From contig NZ_CP123228.1 in NCBI RefSeq assembly GCF_029855045.1, positions 1,550,001 to 1,614,000 on the forward strand: a stretch of DNA of 64,000 bases. Direction: 5' to 3'. The DNA comes from Piscinibacter sp. XHJ-5 (GTDB lineage: Bacteria > Pseudomonadota > Gammaproteobacteria > Burkholderiales > Burkholderiaceae_C). The translations under genes were made by a program, and so were the position numbers. The notes below the pieces were generated by a model. That model ran no database searches and had not been told where the DNA came from. It saw only the letters and a program-made list of their open reading frames with translations. Shown in pieces: positions 15,294 to 25,707 of the stretch. Position 1 is the first letter of the stretch. Every line of letters starts with the position of its first letter.

Positions 15294-18200
15294 TCACCCT
15301 GATGCCCCGGCGACGCTGAAAAAGTACACGCCCATCGCGCCGACCGCGACGATGGCATCGCCGCGCGCGCTCCACGCGCAGGCCGACAGCTCGCCGTCGA
15401 CCTGCACGCTCATGAGCTGCGCGCCATCGGCCGCGCGCCACACCTTCAGCGCACCATCCGACGACACCGATGCGATCCGCGCGCCGTCGGCCGTCACGTC
15501 ACATCCGTTGACGGGGCCGGCATGACCGCCCAGCTCGCGCAGCAGCGCGCCGTCGGGCATGCGCCACAGCCGCAGGCTGTGATCGCTCGACGCCGAGACC
15601 ATGGACGCGCCGTCGGGCGGGAACACGCAACGGTTGACGCTGCGCTCGTGCCCGGCAAGGTCCAGCGGCTGCAGCGAGCGCTCGGCCTCGTCCAGCGCCA
15701 GGCGCTTGCGTCCGGACAGCCACGCTTCCCACAGCGATTCGTCGAAAGCCATCGACCAGCGCCGCATCGATCCGTCGGCGGCGGCGGACACCAGCCACCG
15801 GCCGTCGGGACTGAACACGCAGCAGTTGACCCAGTGGGCGTGGGCGACGAACGCCAGCTGGCGCGCGCGCGTGCGCAGGTCCCAGAGTCGGATGCCGCGG
15901 TCATGAGAGACCGAGGCGAGCAGCGCGCCCGAAGCATCGAAGGCGCAGTCGTTGACCCAGTCGCGATGGCCCGTCAAGGTCTGCAACGCCGACCCCCCGG
16001 GGTCCCAGACCCGAACCGACTTGTCGACCGACGCCGATGCGATCAGGCGAGCGTCGCGGCTCACGGCGCAGGCGCGGACGGCACCGTCGTGTCCGCTCAG
16101 GCGGCCCAGCGGCGTGCCGGTCGCGGCATCCCACGTCACCAGCGAACGATCCGCCGACGCGGTGACGAGCAGGCTTGCGCCCGGCGCATACGCGCACGCG
16201 AGCACCCAGTCGGTGTGCGGCGCCGCAGCCGCCGGCGGCGAGTCGGCGCTGCCGTCCCACAGCTTGACGGTGCCGTCCTCCGAGGCGGACACCACGGTCG
16301 TTCCGTCGGGCGAGACGGCGACGTCGTGGATCCAGTCGGCATGCCCCGACAGATCGGTGCGCGGCGTGCCGCGTGGCACGTCCCACACGGTAAGCGAGCC
16401 GTCGGCACAAGCACAGACCAGCGCCGTGCCGTCGGGCATGTAGCGGCACGCCGTCACGCCGCGCGGATGCGGCTGCAGCACCGCGCGCAGCTCGCCGCTC
16501 GCAACGTCCCAGATGCGCGCCGTGCGGTCGCCGCCGGCCGAGGCGATCGAGCGGCCGTCGGGGCTGAAGCAGCAGGCATTGACCTGCGCCTCGTGTCCCG
16601 TGAGCACGCGCAGCTGCGTTCCGCTGTCGGCATCCCACAGGATCAGCGCCTGGTCCGACGAGGCCGACGCGACGAGCCGCCCGTCGGGGCTGACGTCGCA
16701 CCCTTGCACCGCCGACCAGTGCCCCTGCTCGTTGTTCGACACGAACCAGCCGTGCACCTTTTCGTCCCAGGTGCGCGCGAGCGTGTGGCGCAACCCGCAG
16801 CTGGCGGTGTCCCAGATGCGCACCGTGCCGTCGAGCGAGGTCGAGACGATGAAGCGGCCGTCGGGCGAAATGGCGCAGCAGGTCACCGCGTCGGTATGGC
16901 CGAGCAGCACGCCGCTCTGCGCGCCGCTCTGCGCGTCCCACACCCGCAGGCGGCGGTCGGTGGAGGCCGACACCAGCACGGAGCCGTCGCGGCTGAAGCA
17001 GAGCGACCGCACCCCCCACGTGTGGCCTGCGAGCGCGAGCAGTTCCGCGCCGCTGGCCGCGTCCCACAGCCGGATCAGCCGGTCGGCGCCGGCGCTGGCG
17101 ATGCGCGAGCCGTCGGGCGCGACGGCACAGGCGAGCACGGCGCCCTGGTGGCCGCCCAAGGTGCGCAGCAGCGCGGGATGAGGGCGATCGGGCAATGCGT
17201 GGCGCGCCCGCAGATGAGCTTCGCGCAGCTCGGCGGCGAAAGGCTCGACGAGCGGCGCGAGCACGCCGACGTGCTGCAGCCGCGACAGCAGCGTCGCGCG
17301 CAGTGCCGAGGTCGAACGGCAGCGCGCCAGCAAGTGGGCGCACTGCGCGTAGCTGCGACGCAGCTGCGCGAGCCGGGTGTCGCCGGGGCACTCGCCGGCG
17401 GCGCTGCGCAGGTCGGCTTCGACGGCCGACGGTGAGCGTGCCGAGGTCTTCGCGGCCAGGTACGCCAGGTCGCCCGCGGTTCGCACCAGCTCGTCGCCGG
17501 CGCCCGCAGCCTGCAGGTGGTGGAACAGCCGGTCCCACGCGTACGGCTCCTGTGGCGGCAGATCTGCCCAGCGTCCGCTCGCCGGACGCAGCGCGTCCAG
17601 CAGCGCCGCGTGCAGGCCGCGCAGCCGCTCGCCGAGCTGGCCGCGCAGGAACTGCCGCACGACGTCGTGCAGGCGGATGTAGCGTGCGGTCGGATCGAAA
17701 TCGAGCACCAGCGACAGCCGGTTCAGGCGATCGCACAGCGCCTCGGTGTCGATGTCGTCCAGCCCGCCGGTGCGCCCCCAGGTCGACGTCAGCGTGTCCA
17801 GCGGAATCGGCACATCCTCGGGGAACACCGCCAGCTCGTGGAAACGCTGCTGCTCGGATTCGCCCAGCTGCGCGATGCTGAGTCCCAGCGTCTGGGCGAC
17901 CGCCCGGTGGCGCGCCCCGGCGTCGCGCGCGTCGAAGAAGGTCAGGCCACGCTTGTCGAGGGCCTTGTTCACATAGCCGATGGCGGATTCCAGCGCCTGC
18001 CCGGCGTCGAGCACGCGATCGCGCAGGGCGGCATTGACGAGCTTGAGCAGCAGCGGCCACTCGCCCAGCCGCGTCGCCAGTGCATCGAGCGCGCCGCTGC
18101 CGGCGGCCGGCAATCCCTGGCCCAGCAGCGCGACCGCCTCGTCGCGCCGCATCGCATCGATGTCGATGCGCAGCGCGTCGGGCGGCAGCACGTCGGTGAG

Positions 18201-19046
18201 CCGCGTGGTGATGATGCGGGCGCAGCGCTCGCCGCCGCGCAGGAAGGGCTCGAGCTGCGAGGCGCTCCACACGTCGTCGATGACGATCAGCATGTCGCGG
18301 TCGGCCAGCAGCTCGGCCAGCGTAGCGGTCGCCGCCTCGAGGCCGGCGAAGCCCGGCCGCTTGCCCGACAGCATGAAGATGAGGTCCTCGACCCGACCCG
18401 TGAGCTCGCCGGGCTTCTCGCCCAGGGTGACCCAGAGGACGCCGTCGTCGAAGGCGTTCTGCACCGCCTCGTCGTGGCACAGCGCACGCACCAGCGCCGT
18501 CTTGCCGTAGCCGCCGGCGCCGCGCAGCGCGGCGGTGACGGCGATGGGCTCCTCGCGTTCGCGGTCGAGCACGTGCGACAGCAGGCGCTCGTATTCATGC
18601 GGCCGCGGCACGAAGTCGGCCGGCAGGTCCTCCACCATGAAGGGCACGCGCACGCGGGCCGGACGCGTCTGCAGGTCGTTGAGGAACTTGGTCCACTCGT
18701 GGTCCAGGTCGTAGAAGTGGACCGAGCGCATCCAGCGCGGAAGGCGGTCGAAGGCCAGCTCGCGGGTGGCCATCACGGGGTACACCGTCACCCCTCGCTG
18801 GCGGGCGTAGCGCCACTCGCGCCGCACCATCGCCGAGTCGAGCGCGGCCTGCGTCATCACCAGCACCAGGAACTCGACCTCGTCGATCGCCGCGGTGATC
18901 TGCTGCCACCAGTCGCGGCCGCCTTCCATGCCTTCTCGGTCGCGCCACAGCGGGATGCCCGCCGACTGCAGGCGATCGCGCAAGGCACGCGCGAAGGGCT
19001 CGCCGTCGTGGCGGGCATAGGAGATGAAGACCTGCGGGGCGGGCAT
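15294..19046 (-). CDS. TIR / NB-ARC (STAND NTPase) / WD40-repeat protein
   Basis: The 1250-residue protein has three parts. Residues 3-127 are a TIR domain (VFISYARHDGEPFARALRD) with a Glu at about 77 (MVRREW) where TIR NADases keep their catalytic residue. Residues about 150-450 are an NB-ARC NTPase: P-loop GAGGYGKT (176-183), Walker B MLIVIDDVW (252-260), sensor IITTR (278-282) and GEWPLLLKL. A helical linker leads to about 14 WD40 repeats from residue 625 to the end, most with the signature WD (for example IRLWDAASG), enough for two seven-blade propellers. This is the layout of STAND immune or signalling receptors: a ligand sensed by the propellers triggers oligomerisation, and TIR consumes NAD or signals. 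ATG 19046 was chosen because it begins at the TIR fold; an upstream in-frame ATG at 19085 exists. No obvious partner gene. Confidence 0.9.
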   Translation of the reverse strand: MPAPQVFISYARHDGEPFARALRDRLQSAGIPLWRDREGMEGGRDWWQQITAAIDEVEFLVLVMTQAALDSAMVRREWRYARQRGVTVYPVMATRELAFDRLPRWMRSVHFYDLDHEWTKFLNDLQTRPARVRVPFMVEDLPADFVPRPHEYERLLSHVLDREREEPIAVTAALRGAGGYGKTALVRALCHDEAVQNAFDDGVLWVTLGEKPGELTGRVEDLIFMLSGKRPGFAGLEAATATLAELLADRDMLIVIDDVWSASQLEPFLRGGERCARIITTRLTDVLPPDALRIDIDAMRRDEAVALLGQGLPAAGSGALDALATRLGEWPLLLKLVNAALRDRVLDAGQALESAIGYVNKALDKRGLTFFDARDAGARHRAVAQTLGLSIAQLGESEQQRFHELAVFPEDVPIPLDTLTSTWGRTGGLDDIDTEALCDRLNRLSLVLDFDPTARYIRLHDVVRQFLRGQLGERLRGLHAALLDALRPASGRWADLPPQEPYAWDRLFHHLQAAGAGDELVRTAGDLAYLAAKTSARSPSAVEADLRSAAGECPGDTRLAQLRRSYAQCAHLLARCRSTSALRATLLSRLQHVGVLAPLVEPFAAELREAHLRARHALPDRPHPALLRTLGGHQGAVLACAVAPDGSRIASAGADRLIRLWDAASGAELLALAGHTWGVRSLCFSRDGSVLVSASTDRRLRVWDAQSGAQSGVLLGHTDAVTCCAISPDGRFIVSTSLDGTVRIWDTASCGLRHTLARTWDEKVHGWFVSNNEQGHWSAVQGCDVSPDGRLVASASSDQALILWDADSGTQLRVLTGHEAQVNACCFSPDGRSIASAGGDRTARIWDVASGELRAVLQPHPRGVTACRYMPDGTALVCACADGSLTVWDVPRGTPRTDLSGHADWIHDVAVSPDGTTVVSASEDGTVKLWDGSADSPPAAAAPHTDWVLACAYAPGASLLVTASADRSLVTWDAATGTPLGRLSGHDGAVRACAVSRDARLIASASVDKSVRVWDPGGSALQTLTGHRDWVNDCAFDASGALLASVSHDRGIRLWDLRTRARQLAFVAHAHWVNCCVFSPDGRWLVSAAADGSMRRWSMAFDESLWEAWLSGRKRLALDEAERSLQPLDLAGHERSVNRCVFPPDGASMVSASSDHSLRLWRMPDGALLRELGGHAGPVNGCDVTADGARIASVSSDGALKVWRAADGAQLMSVQVDGELSACAWSARGDAIVAVGAMGVYFFSVAGASG

Positions 19047-19128
19047 CGCAGGGGCATCTTCCGGCCATCGTCGAGGGCATGGCAAGTGGGAATGTGGGGG
19101 TGCGCTGCGCTCACTCCCAGGAAGCGAC

Positions 19129-19671
19129 TCACGACACGATGTACGCCGCCGCCCCCGTCGACAACAAGGTTCCGTCCTGCGCCAGGAACTCCATGCGCGT
19201 CGTGGCCACCCGCGAGCCCAGCCGCATCACCTGTGCGCGCAGCTCGAAGCGCTCGCCGATGCCCGGCCTCAGGTAGTCGACACGCAGGTCGATGGTGCCC
19301 AGCTTGCCGAAGCGCTGCAGCCGCTGCAGCGGCGGCTCGGCCAGGTGGCGGGCGCCGATGGCCGCCATGACCGCCAGGCCGCCCATCGCGTCGAGCCCGG
19401 CGCTGATGACGCCGCCGTGCAGCCGCTGGTGCGCGAAGTGCCCGACCAGCTCCGGCCGCATCGCGATGTGCCCGCAGACGCCTTCGGCCGCGACGGTGTC
19501 GATCTGCAGCCCGAGCACGCGGTTGAACACCACGCGCTGCTCGAACATCTCCTTCAGCATCGCGACGAATTCCGGCTCGAAGCCGGGCGGCTGGAGCTTC
19601 TTCACAAGCCCGGCTGGCGCGCCGCCAGGCTCTTCATCGGGATCGGTCCTCGCATCTCGTCGTTCATGCAC
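19129..19671 (-). CDS. Hotdog-fold thioesterase family protein
   Basis: The 180-residue protein has the PaaI/YbaW-type hotdog pattern: HQRLHGGVISAGLDAMGGLA is the central hotdog helix region, followed by GTIDLRVDYLRPG and a final strand block. Family members release acids from acyl-CoA. The start is probably GTG at 19671, overlapping the stop of the carboxylase alpha gene by 8 bp, which places it as the last gene of the catabolic minus-strand operon. There it may relieve CoA sequestration by trapped intermediates. The precise substrate is unknown. Confidence 0.78.
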   Translation of the reverse strand: MHERRDARTDPDEEPGGAPAGLVKKLQPPGFEPEFVAMLKEMFEQRVVFNRVLGLQIDTVAAEGVCGHIAMRPELVGHFAHQRLHGGVISAGLDAMGGLAVMAAIGARHLAEPPLQRLQRFGKLGTIDLRVDYLRPGIGERFELRAQVMRLGSRVATTRMEFLAQDGTLLSTGAAAYIVS

Positions 19672-21598
19672 CCTCCAAAGTCACGAGCAGCTGCTGCGGC
19701 GCGACCTGCTGGCCCACCTGCACGGCCACGCGCGACACGGTGGCCGCGCGCGGCGCGTTCACCGCATGTTCCAGCTTCATCGATTCGATGACGATCAGCG
19801 TGTCGCCGGCGGCGACCTGCTGGGCGGGCGCGGCATGCACGCCCACGATGCGGCCGCTGAAGGGCGCCTTGATCTCCGGCGCCGCATGGCGCGCATCGCG
19901 CGCCTCCGGCTCGAACGACGCATCGGCGACGAAGGCATCGACCGCGCCGATCTGCAGATGCCATTCGCTTGGCGACAGCTGGGCCGCGCGCAGGGCATGG
20001 GCCACGCCGTCGAGCGCGAGCTGCGTGGACGTGCAGCGCACGAAGACGGCAGTGTCCCCGATCGCGATGCGCAGGGTGTCGGGCGAGCGCTCCTGCACGC
20101 GCGCGTCGATGGTCTGGTCGCGATGCCGCAGCCGCATCGGCCTGTCGAACGGCGAGGCCAGCGTGCGGCTCGGCGACGTCGCCGCCTGCGCCTGCCACAC
20201 GCCGGCCACCAGCAGCGGCAGCAGCGCCGATTCGCGTTCGGCGAGCGAGCGGCGCAACGCGTCGCCGCGTTCGGCAAGAAACGGAATGCGCGCCTCGCCG
20301 GCCCGGAACACCGGGTCGCGCAGGCATGCGGCGAGCAGCGCGCGGTTGCTCGGCAGTCCCAGCACGCAGCCCGCATCGAGCGCGCCGATGAGGCGATCGA
20401 TGGCCTGTTCGCGCGTCGGTGCGTGGGCGATCAGCTTGCCCAGCATGGAGTCATAGAACGGCGGCACGAGGGCGCCGTCGTGCAGCGCGTGGTCGACGCG
20501 CACGCCGCGGGGGGCGATGAAGCGTTGCACGCGTCCGGCATGCGGCGAGAAGGTCTCGTCCTCGGCGCACAGCCGCACCTCGATCGCGTGTCCCTGCAGG
20601 CGCAGGTCGCTCTGCGCCATCGGCAAGGACTCGCCGCGCGCGATGCGAAGCTGCCACTCGACCAGGTCGACGCCGGCCAGCGCCTCGGTCACCGGATGCT
20701 CGACCTGCAGCCGCGTGTTCATCTCCATCAGAAAGAACTCGGCTTCCCCATGGGCGGCCGGAGCGACGAGCAGGAACTCCACGGTGCCCGCGCCGATGTA
20801 GCCGGCACTGCGGGCGAGGCGCACCGCGCATGCGCCCATGCGCTCGCGAAGGGCGGCATCGACGCCGGGACTGGGCGACTCCTCGATCAGCTTCTGGTGG
20901 CGGCGCTGCACCGAGCAATCGCGCTCGCCCATGTGGATGCAGTGGCCGTGCGCGTCGGCGAACACCTGCACCTCGACATGCCGCGGCGCCGCGAGCGCGC
21001 GTTCGAGCAGCAGCTCGCCGCTGCCGAACGCCGCCTCGGCCTCCGAACGTGCGCTCTGCAGCGCGGCTGGCAGGTCGCTGGGCTGCTGCACCAGCCGCAT
21101 GCCGCGCCCGCCTCCGCCGGCCGCGGCCTTCACCATCACCGGGTAGCCGATGCGCCCGGCCTCCTGCACGAAACGCGCGGCCGACTGGTCTGCGCCCGCA
21201 TAGCCGGGCAGGCAGGGAATGTCCAGCGTGGCGGCCAGCGCCTTGATGGCCGACTTGCTGCCGAGCTGGCGGATCGCGGCCGGGGGCGGTCCGATCCAGG
21301 TGAGGCCTGCATCGACGACCGCCTGGGCGAACTCTGCGCTTTCGCTGAGGAAGCCGTAGCCCGGATGCACCGCGTCGGCCCCGGTGGCCCGCGCCGCGGC
21401 GATCAGCGCCTCGATGCGCAGGTACGAGTCGGCCGGGCTGTCGCCGCCGAGGGCGCAGGCGGCGTCGGCTTCCTGCACGTGCAGCGCACCGGCGTCGGCG
21501 CGCGAATGGACCGCGACGGTCGCCAGGCCCATCGCGCGCGCGGTGCGCATCACGCGGCACGCGATCTCGCCGCGATTGGCGACGAGCAGGCGCTTCAT
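19664..21598 (-). CDS. Acyl-CoA carboxylase alpha subunit (biotin carboxylase + BCCP), probably geranyl-CoA type
   Basis: The 644-residue subunit has an N-terminal biotin carboxylase (LLVANRGEIACRVMRTA; ATP-grasp AAAGGGGRGMR; EMNTRLQVEHPVTE) and a C-terminal biotin carrier domain with the biotinyl Lys608 in ESMKLEH. It carboxylates biotin with bicarbonate and ATP, and the beta subunit transfers CO2 to the enoyl-CoA. Length matches AtuF, LiuD and MccA. The neighbours (an AtuD-like dehydrogenase and AtuG-like SDR, no HMG-CoA lyase) favour geranyl-CoA over methylcrotonyl-CoA, but this is inference. The ATG at 21598 overlaps the hydratase stop. Confidence 0.85.
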   Translation of the reverse strand: MKRLLVANRGEIACRVMRTARAMGLATVAVHSRADAGALHVQEADAACALGGDSPADSYLRIEALIAAARATGADAVHPGYGFLSESAEFAQAVVDAGLTWIGPPPAAIRQLGSKSAIKALAATLDIPCLPGYAGADQSAARFVQEAGRIGYPVMVKAAAGGGGRGMRLVQQPSDLPAALQSARSEAEAAFGSGELLLERALAAPRHVEVQVFADAHGHCIHMGERDCSVQRRHQKLIEESPSPGVDAALRERMGACAVRLARSAGYIGAGTVEFLLVAPAAHGEAEFFLMEMNTRLQVEHPVTEALAGVDLVEWQLRIARGESLPMAQSDLRLQGHAIEVRLCAEDETFSPHAGRVQRFIAPRGVRVDHALHDGALVPPFYDSMLGKLIAHAPTREQAIDRLIGALDAGCVLGLPSNRALLAACLRDPVFRAGEARIPFLAERGDALRRSLAERESALLPLLVAGVWQAQAATSPSRTLASPFDRPMRLRHRDQTIDARVQERSPDTLRIAIGDTAVFVRCTSTQLALDGVAHALRAAQLSPSEWHLQIGAVDAFVADASFEPEARDARHAAPEIKAPFSGRIVGVHAAPAQQVAAGDTLIVIESMKLEHAVNAPRAATVSRVAVQVGQQVAPQQLLVTLEGA

Positions 21599-22382
21599 GG
21601 CGCCCACCGCGGTATGCGCTTCTGCGCGAAGGCCTCCAGCCCCTCGCGTGCTTCGTCGCTGCGCAGCGACGTGGCGAAGGCCTGGGCCGCCTCGTCGCGC
21701 ACATCCTTCACCGCATGCGTGGCCAGCGTGTGAAGCAGGCGCTTGGTGGCGGCGACGGCGCCAGGGGCGGCGCGCTGCAGGTGCGCGATGAGCGCAGCGG
21801 TGGTGGCCTCGAGGTCCTTGTCGGCCATCTCGTTGACCAGTCCGACGACCACCGCTTCGCCGGCATTGAAGCGGCGCGCCTCGAGGAGCATCTGGCGCGC
21901 CGTCGCGTCGCCGAGTCGACGCCAGACGAACGGCGCGATCTGCGCCGCAACGATGCCCAGCGTGACCTCCGGCGTCGCGAAGACCGCGCGGGGCGTGGCG
22001 ACCACGAAGTCGGCGCAGCAGACAAGGCCCAGCCCGCCGGCCATCGCCGGCCCGTCGACCGCGGCGATCAGCACCTGGGGCAGGGCGCACAGTGCGTGCA
22101 GCAGATCGCCGAAGCGGCGGTTGAGCGCGAGCAGCGGGTCAGTCTGTTCTTCACCCGGCGGCTGGCCCACCAGCGCGGCCATGCCGCCGAGATGCCCGCC
22201 GGCGCAAAAGGCGCCGCCGCTGCCGGTGAGCACGACGAAGCGCAGCGATGTGTCGGCGGCCGCATCGGCGCAAGCCCCGAGCAGGGCCCGCACCATCTCG
22301 TCGTCGAGCGCATTGCGCTGCGCCGGATGGTCGAGCGTCCAGCGCTCCACGGCGCCGTCGCGGGCCCTCAGCAGCCTGCCGC

Positions 22383-22386
<4 letters not shown>
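21595..22386 (-). CDS. Enoyl-CoA hydratase/isomerase family, probably isohexenylglutaconyl-CoA hydratase (AtuE-like)
   Basis: The 263-residue crotonase-fold protein contains the oxyanion-hole blocks FCAGGHLGGM and DGPAMAGGLGLVCCADFVVA, and the conserved FATPEVTLGI segment. In leucine and acyclic terpene catabolism the gene between the dehydrogenase and the carboxylase alpha gene hydrates the carboxylated glutaconyl-CoA product, and this gene has exactly that position. Both ends overlap neighbours by 4 bp (ATGA). Specificity is assigned from context only. Confidence 0.8.
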
Positions 22387-23540
<1,154 letters not shown>

Positions 23541-23555
23541 GGGCTCTCCTGGTTT

Positions 23556-24099
23556 CCGTTCGCCCTGAGCTTCTCCAAGGGCCTGGTGGCAGTGGCAAAC
23601 AAGGCTTCGACAAGCTCAGCCCGAACGGAGTGGCGATGCACGTTCACATTTCCGTTCGCCCTGAGCTTGTCGAAGGGCTCGGGGGCTTCGACAAGCTCAG
23701 CCCGAACGGAGTGGCGATGGACGTTCACATTCCCGTTCGCCTTGAGCTTGTCGAAGGGCTCGGGGGCTTCGACAAGCTCAGCCCGAACGGAGTGGCGATG
23801 GACGTTCACATTCCCGTTCGCCCTGAGCTTGTCGAAGGGCCTGGTGGCAGTCGCAAACGGGGCTTCGACAAGCTCAGCCCGAACGGAGTGGCGATGCACG
23901 TTCACATTTCCGTTCGCCCTGAGCTTGTCGAAGGGCCTGGTGGCAGTGGGAAACAGGGCTTCGACAAGCTCAGCCCGAACGGAGCGGCGATGCATGTTCA
24001 CATTCCCGTTCGCCCTGAGCTTGTCGAAGGGCCTGGTGGCAGTGGGAAACAGGGCTTCGACAAGCTCAGCCCGATCGGAGTGGTGATGCATGTTCACAT
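23556..24099. repeat. Six-unit tandem array of palindromic REP-like repeats
   Basis: The 553-bp gap between the carboxylase beta and acyl-CoA dehydrogenase genes is filled by six units. Each has a left arm (TTCGCCCTGAGCTTGTCGAAGG or a close variant) and a right arm (GCTTCGACAAGCTCAGCCCGAA) that pair as a hairpin, then a linker near GGAGTGGCGATGCACGTTCACATT. Left arms start at 23559, 23655, 23736, 23817, 23913 and 24009, so the periods are 96, 81, 81, 96 and 96 bp; the short units lack about 15 bp of the loop. All periods are multiples of three, so open frames run through on both strands (repeated ELVEG/FDKLSPNG and ELVEA/FDKLRANG), but these are not genes. Unit 1 has a mutated left arm. The array end overlaps the beta-subunit stop codon. 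Confidence 0.93.
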
Positions 24100-25707
24100 C
24101 CGTGCCACGCCGAACTGCATCGGCCTCGGCTTCAAGCCGTCTGCCGCCGCGCACATCGCCAGGCACTGCGCCAGCACCGCCCGCGTCTCGCGTGGATCGA
24201 TCACGCCGTCGTCCAGCAGCAGCCCCGACGTGTAGAACGCATCGGCCTGCCGCTCGAACATCTCGACGATGCGCGCGCCCTGCGCATCCAGCGCCGCCGC
24301 GTCGGCGGCCACGCCTTTGCGCTGCGCCGCGGCCTCGGCGACGATGCGCATGGTCTGCGCGGCCTGCTCGCCGCCCATCACCGCGGTCCGGGCGAGCGGC
24401 CAGCTGAAGAGAAAGCGGGGCGCATAGCCGCGGCCGCACATGCCGTAGTTGCCGGCGCCGAAGGAGGCGCCGCATTGAATGGTGATCTGCGGCACCGTGG
24501 CGCTCGTCACCGCCTGGATCATCTTGGAGCCGTGCTTGATCATCCCGGCCTGCTCGCTGTCGCGGCCGACGATGTAGCCGGTGGTGTTCTGCAGGTAGAC
24601 GATGGGGTGGCCGAGCTGGCAGCAGCGCTGGATGAAGTGCGTGGCCTTGTTGGCGCCGGCCACGTCGATGGGGCCGTTGTTGCTGATGAAGCCGATCTGC
24701 CGGCCTTCGATCCGCGCCTGCACGCACAGCGTCTGCGCGCCGTACAGCGGCTTGAACGGCAGCAGATCCGAATCGTCGGCCAGGCGCGCCATCACCTCGT
24801 GCATGTCCACGGGCTGGCGCAAGTCCGCCGGCATCAGCGCCAGCAACTCGTCAGAGTCGTAGCGCGGCGCCGGCCCCTGCGGCGAGCGGTCCACGTGCGG
24901 CCATCCGAGGTGCGCGACGACCTCGCGCGCCAGCGACAGCGCGTGGCGGTCGTCCTCCGCGAGCTGCTCGCCGAGGCCGGAGATGCTCGCGTGCATCTCG
25001 GCGCCGCCCAGCTCTTCCTCGGTCGCGATCTCGCCGGTGGCCGCCTTCAGCAGGGGCGGCCCGGCGAGGAAGGCGCGCGATCGTCCGCGCACCATGATGA
25101 CGACGTCGCTCAGGCCCGGCATGTAGGCGCCGCCGGCGGTGCCCGAGCCGTGCTGCACGGTGATCACGGGAATGCCCGCGGCCGACAGCCGTGCCAGGTT
25201 GCGGAACAGCGCGCCGCCGTGCACGAATCCCTCGACGCGGTAGCGCATGAGGTTGGCGCCGGCGCTTTCGACGAGGTGCAGGAACGGAAGCCTGTTCTCG
25301 AGCGCGATCTCCTGCACTCGCAGGATCTTGTCGAGGCCCATCGCCTGGATGGCGCCGGCATCGATGCCGGAATCACTGGCGACGATCATGCAGCGCACAC
25401 CGCAGACGATGCCGATGCCGGCGACGATGCCGCCGCCCGGCACCGACTTGTCGCGCTCGGAGGTGTCCTGCAGCCAGCCGGCGAGGCTGGCCAGCGGCAG
25501 GTACGGCGCGCCGGGGTCGAGCAGCAGCGCGATGCGGTCGCGCGGCAGCAGCTGGCCGCGCTTGTCGAACACCGGCCTGGCCCTGGCCGATGCGGCCGCT
25601 GCCCGCTGCTCGATCGCGCGCAGCTCGTCCAGGCGCGACAGCATGGCCGCGCGACGCGCGCGTGCGGTGTCGCCCTGCGCGTTCCATGACGACACGAAGG
25701 CGCTCAT
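24094..25707 (-). CDS. Acyl-CoA carboxylase beta subunit (carboxyltransferase), probably geranyl-CoA type
   Basis: The 537-residue subunit has both crotonase-like halves of biotin-dependent carboxyltransferases: GGIVAGIGIVCGVRCMIVASD and ITVQHGSGTAGGAYMPGLSD in the N half, and GFISNNGPIDVAGANKATHF and GASFGAGNYGMCGRGYAPRF in the C half. It carries CO2 from biotin to the gamma carbon of an enoyl-CoA. Length fits AtuC and MccB. The ATG at 25707 overlaps the SDR stop codon by 4 bp. Its last codons and stop (TGA 24094-24096) coincide with the end of the repeat array. Confidence 0.87.
   Translation of the reverse strand: MSAFVSSWNAQGDTARARRAAMLSRLDELRAIEQRAAAASARARPVFDKRGQLLPRDRIALLLDPGAPYLPLASLAGWLQDTSERDKSVPGGGIVAGIGIVCGVRCMIVASDSGIDAGAIQAMGLDKILRVQEIALENRLPFLHLVESAGANLMRYRVEGFVHGGALFRNLARLSAAGIPVITVQHGSGTAGGAYMPGLSDVVIMVRGRSRAFLAGPPLLKAATGEIATEEELGGAEMHASISGLGEQLAEDDRHALSLAREVVAHLGWPHVDRSPQGPAPRYDSDELLALMPADLRQPVDMHEVMARLADDSDLLPFKPLYGAQTLCVQARIEGRQIGFISNNGPIDVAGANKATHFIQRCCQLGHPIVYLQNTTGYIVGRDSEQAGMIKHGSKMIQAVTSATVPQITIQCGASFGAGNYGMCGRGYAPRFLFSWPLARTAVMGGEQAAQTMRIVAEAAAQRKGVAADAAALDAQGARIVEMFERQADAFYTSGLLLDDGVIDPRETRAVLAQCLAMCAAADGLKPRPMQFGVARM

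Noticed and set aside
23556..24099. CRISPR array
   Set aside because: Units are 81 or 96 bp with internal palindromes and nearly identical linkers. There are no unique spacers of constant length and no cas genes.
23630..24235. Long frames through the repeat array on both strands
   Set aside because: They translate the repeat units (ELVEG, FDKLSPNG and mirror forms) and stay open only because the periods are multiples of three. No ribosome binding site or domain supports them.
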